Below, piece after piece: positions 60,902 to 64,000 of a stretch of DNA of 64,000 nt (position 1 is its first letter; each line of letters starts with the position of its first letter). This stretch comes from JACCTH01 sp963761985 (GTDB taxonomy: Bacteria > Actinomycetota > Acidimicrobiia > Spongiisociales > ZC4RG35). The stretch is taken from assembly GCA_963761985.1 (NCBI GenBank), contig CAVXIT010000002.1, positions 62,001 through 126,000 on the forward strand, read 5' to 3'. A model generated the notes under the pieces. That model worked only from the letters and a program-made list of their open reading frames with translations, did not search any database and had not been told where the DNA came from. Position numbers and translations under genes: made by a program.

Positions 60902-61489
60902 ATGACATCGGCACTGACAACTAAAGCGGGAGTGCTCGCAGCGGCCAAGGCGGCGTTGATCGAATCCGGGTACTCCCAGCTTTCGACAAGGCGAATCGCG
61001 GAAATCGCCGGAGTACCGCTCAGCCAGATTCACTATCACTTTCGTTCCAAACAGAATCTGGTCCTAGAGGTCCTAGCCGAGGAAAACGCCCAACTGCTCG
61101 CAAGGCAGGCTGACATGTATTCAGCCGACCAGCCCCTGTGGAAGCAGTGGGAACAGGCCTGCGATTTCCTGGATCGAGACCTCGATTCGGGATATGTCCG
61201 GGTACTGCAGGAAATGATGGCGGCCGGTTGGTCGGATCCCGAGATCGCCCAGGCCGTCCGCACCTACCTCGAGGGCTGGTTCTCGCTTTTACGCGACGTG
61301 GCCGAATCTGCGACTACCCGGCTCCGAACGGAGGTGCTTGTTGACCCCACGAATCTCGCCTCGTTGGTCGGGGCGGCGTTCCTCGGTGCGGAGGCCTTGA
61401 TCTTGCTCGGATTTCAGGACGCCACCACGCGCAGGGCGTTGCGCTCGGTTGGTGGCCTGATCAAGACCATGGAGGAGAGCGACCGATGA
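60902..61489 (+). CDS. TetR-family transcriptional regulator
   Basis: 195 residues. N-terminal helix-turn-helix TKAGVLAAAKAALIESGYSQLSTRRIAEIAGVPLSQIHYHFRSKQNLVLEVL. The ligand-binding half contains WEQACDFLDRDLDSGYVRVLQEMMAAGWSDPEIAQAV. It shares ATGA with the first hydrolase gene, so the three genes form one operon under the palindrome upstream. Ligand unknown, perhaps the hydrolase substrate. Confidence 0.92.
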   Translation: MTSALTTKAGVLAAAKAALIESGYSQLSTRRIAEIAGVPLSQIHYHFRSKQNLVLEVLAEENAQLLARQADMYSADQPLWKQWEQACDFLDRDLDSGYVRVLQEMMAAGWSDPEIAQAVRTYLEGWFSLLRDVAESATTRLRTEVLVDPTNLASLVGAAFLGAEALILLGFQDATTRRALRSVGGLIKTMEESDR

Positions 61490-62369
61490 GGGCTCGTTAC
61501 CCCGACCACACCGGCGAGGTTGTTCGCGATGGTCTCTCGATCGCCTATGAGATCTACGAGAACAGCGGTCCCACGATTGCGCTCTTGCCTACCTGGTCGC
61601 TTTTCAACTCGCGGCATTGGAAAGCACAGATCGCATTCCTCGCCCGGCACTACCGGGTGGTCACCTATGACGGCTTGGGTAACGGCAAGAGCGACCGACC
61701 GGTTGACCCGAGCGCCTATGACTCGATGCGCCTCATCAATGACGCGGTGGCTGTGCTCGACGCCACTTCTACGGAGCGAGCCTTTCTTGCCGGAGTGTCT
61801 GCGGGAGCATCGCTGGCAGCGATGCTCTCGGGCCTCCACCCGTCTCGGGTCCTTGGAGCGGTGCTGATAGGCATTTCCACCTCCCTCGGCGACCCTCTCC
61901 CTGAACGAAACTCGACACCATTCGAAGCGCGGCTCGATCGCTACCAGGGTTGGGACAAATACAACATGCACTACTGGCGCTCGAACTACCGCGACTTCAC
62001 CGAATTCTTCGTCGGGCGAATCTTCTCCGAGCCCCATTCGACCAAGCAATGGGAAGACGGCGTCGGCTGGGCCAACGAGACCACCGGTGAGGTTCTCATC
62101 GCCACGCAACTGAAGGAATTCCTCGGAGAGGAACGAGGAGCGCGAACTATTCAGCAGCCATCCGCTGCCCGGTCCTTGTCATCCATGGCACAGCCGATCG
62201 CGTTGCGCACTTCTCAGGAAGCGAGAGGCTGGCGGCGCTCACCGGCGGGACCTTGCTGCTGATCGAGGGCGGAGGTCACTGTCCGCAGAGTCGAGATCCA
62301 GTGCTCGTGAATCGCGCCATCCGCGACTTCGTCGAACTGCATGCTCCCCGCCAGGAGATTCTGGTATGA
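61486..62369 (+). CDS. Alpha/beta-hydrolase (first of a related pair), one frameshift
   Basis: About 294 residues. It starts MRARYPDHTGEVVRDGLSIAYEI, the same opening as the next gene. ALLPTWSLFNSRHWKAQIAFLARHYRVVTYDGLGNGKSDRP, nucleophile elbow FLAGVSAGASLAAML (Ser). One base is missing at about 62155, after GEERGARTIQ, where the correct frame resumes as AIRCPVLVIHGTADRVAHFSGSERLAALTGG with LLIEGGGHCPQSRDPVLVNRAIRDFV holding the catalytic His. Overlaps both neighbours by ATGA. Confidence 0.85.
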
Positions 62370-64000
62370 GAGCCCGCTATCCGGATTTCTCGGGATTCGT
62401 CGAGCGTGACGGGGTCAAGGTCGCCTACGACGTTTTTGGCGAAGGCACGACCAATTTGCTCCTCATCCCACCCTCGCCGATCACCCACTCCCGCAGTTGG
62501 AAAGGCCAGATTCATCACCTCGCTCGACACCACCGCGTTGTCACTTTCGATGGGCGCGGCAACGGCCGCTCTGATCGTCCGACAACCGCAGATGGCTATC
62601 GACCACCCGAGATAGTGGAAGACATAGTCGCGATCATGGATCAAGTCGGAGTCGCCGAGGCAATTCTTGTCTCCCATTGCCATGCCGCGTGGTGGGCCTT
62701 TCTGGCCGCGGCCACATTTCCCGAGCGTGTGGCCGGCATCGTTGCCATCTCTCCCGGCATTCCCTTCATCGGGGATCCGAACCCGCATTGGACGGAAGTT
62801 GAAGCTCGCTGGGACGACGTCCCCATCGATCCCCAGGGATGGGAGATGTGCAACCCGGCCTTCTGGCGCCGGGGTGGTTATGAGGATTGGATTCGTTTCT
62901 GGTTCGACCTACTGGCGACCGAGCCCCATTCGACCAAATTGGTCGAGGACATGGTGGGGTGGGCACTCGAGACAGACCCCGACACGATGGCTATGGCCAA
63001 TGATGAAGAAACCAAAGGGGCAACTCCGGAGCTCGCCGAGTGGTTGTGCCGTTCAGTGCAATGCCCGGTGCTCGTACTTCACGGCTCCGAGGATCGTTGT
63101 CAGATGCCAGGGCGCGGCCGGGCGGTAGCCGAATTTACCGGAGGGGATTTCATTCTCATCGAAGGCGCCGGCCATCTCGTTGCCGGCAAGAGAACCAGTC
63201 ATTGTCAATCGTCATATCAGCGCATTCGTCAGTTCGATCGAAGGACAGCCGATGAAATCAAAGACCTGGTCGCGCGGTGCCGCCCGGCCACGCAAAGCCC
63301 TCTATGTCTCCTCACCGATTGGCCTCGGCCACGCCCGACGGGACATCGCCATCGCCAACGAGCTGACTGCCCTCGATCCGGAGCTCCAGATCGACTGGCT
63401 CGCCCAACCGCCAGTCACCAATGTCCTTGAAGCCGAAGGGCACACGATCCACCCCGCGAGCCGCTGGCTGGCCAGTGAGACCGAGCACTGGGCGTCGGAA
63501 GCACGCGATCATGACCTCAACGCCTTTCAGGCACTGCGCCGGATGGACGAGATCCTCGTCGCCAATTTCATGGTCTTCCAAGAGGTCGTCGAAGAAGGCA
63601 ACTACGACCTCGTCCTTGCCGACGAGGCGTGGGACATCGACCATTTCTGGCATGAGAACCCGGAGCTCAAGCGGGGCTCGCAGGTGTGGATGACCGATTT
63701 TGTCGGCTTCGTCCCCATGCCTGACGGAGGGGAGCGGGAGGCCTTTCTCACCGCCGATTACAACGCCGAGATGGTCGAGCATGTCGCTCGCTTCCCCCGC
63801 ATTCGCGACCGTTCGGTTTTCGTCGGCAACCCCGATGACGTCATACCTGATTCACTCGGCCCCGATCTTCCTCTGATCAAGGACTGGACCCTCGATCACT
63901 TCGCCTTCTCCGGGTACATCACCGGCTTCACTCCCCCGTCGCCGGATGAAGTCTCTGAGATGCGAGCCAAATTCGGATATCACGATGACGAAAAGGTCTG
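62366..64000 (+). CDS. Alpha/beta-hydrolase fused to a glycosyltransferase, frameshift, runs off the window
   Basis: N-terminal hydrolase of about 285 residues: MRARYPDFSGFVERDGVKVAYDVFGEG, SRSWKGQIHHLARHHRVVTFDGRGNGRSDRP, elbow ILVSHCHAAWW, where Cys stands at the nucleophile position, and IEGAGHLV with His. An extra base at about 63183 shifts the frame. Then REPVIVNRHISAFVSSIEGQPMK leads, without a stop, into KALYVSSPIGLGHARRDIAIANEL, a UDP-glycosyltransferase-like N-terminal Rossmann domain, with LAEAWD-like VLADEAWDIDHF and LTADYNAEMVEHVARFPRIRD following. The frame is still open at the window end. Similar hydrolase-glycosyltransferase fusions occur in actinobacteria; function unknown. 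Confidence 0.82.

Noticed and set aside
1..64000. CRISPR arrays, tRNA or rRNA genes, prophage, toxin-antitoxin or classical defence systems
   Set aside because: I looked for spaced direct repeats, cloverleaf-like stretches and the hallmark proteins and found none. This is a visual reading and could miss a single tRNA.

Overview
The window is high-GC bacterial DNA with frequent GTG and TTG starts, very tight ATGA/GTGA/TGATG gene overlaps, and lipoproteins whose signal peptide is followed by long Thr/Ala/Gly/Asp-rich linkers. Together with DUF6510, a UdgX-like glycosylase and other actinobacterial-type families, this suggests an uncultured actinomycetote, perhaps of the Acidimicrobiia. The taxon is an inference. 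I see no rRNA, tRNA, CRISPR array, prophage or intact insertion sequence.

Layout. 0.1-4 kb: peptide-type ABC importer (binding lipoprotein, two permeases, no ATPase in the window). 4-8.5 kb: SDR39U1-like epimerase, DUF1905/YdeI gene, luciferase-like oxidoreductase, and a zinc/manganese-type ABC permease divergent from a Fur-family regulator and its ATPase, with a Fur-type box between them. 8.8-11 kb: O-methyltransferase and a PhoU-like/PiT phosphate pair. 11.2-13.5 kb: ECF sigma factor coupled to a membrane-anchored beta-propeller fused to a catalytically dead hydrolase. 13.5-19.7 kb: small stress-type genes, a VOC-ArsR-SRPBCC operon, and two convergent kinase-less multi-membrane proteins. 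19.7-27.6 kb: a sulfite-oxidase-like/ferredoxin-reductase/DUF6510/flavodoxin operon divergent from a sensor histidine kinase; about 3.69 kb of this is present twice in tandem, at roughly 1-2% divergence by eye. 27.2-31.4 kb: cupredoxin lipoprotein, membrane protein, modABC and a damaged PadR-like gene. 32.5-41.8 kb: a complete N-acetylglucosamine/chito-oligosaccharide operon (ROK repressor, ROK kinase, sugar ABC importer without ATPase, GH3 hexosaminidase, NagA, SIS-type deaminase). 41.8-47.1 kb: CoA-binding protein, O-acetylhomoserine sulfhydrylase, VOC protein, hydrolase, Rieske oxygenase, RtcB.

47.1-59.7 kb is the most interesting part. A BMP-type nucleoside ABC importer and an MtnA-family isomerase diverge from an MTA/adenosine-deaminase-like amidohydrolase, a cupin, a GntR regulator, two SDRs, a fused class II aldolase/SDR and a purine/uridine-type nucleoside phosphorylase. 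Read as one pathway these would import a 5'-modified nucleoside (5'-deoxyadenosine, methylthioadenosine or their inosine forms), deaminate it, phosphorolyse it, isomerise the pentose 1-phosphate, cleave it to DHAP plus an aldehyde, and process the aldehyde in the same polypeptide. 59.7-64 kb: UdgX-like uracil-DNA glycosylase, a hypothetical gene, and a TetR-controlled pair of related alpha/beta hydrolases, the second fused to a glycosyltransferase that runs off the window.

Sequence quality. About twenty single-base frame breaks interrupt otherwise well-conserved genes, often in short homopolymers. I read most of them as consensus errors of a long-read or metagenome assembly rather than true pseudogenes, and state them gene by gene.
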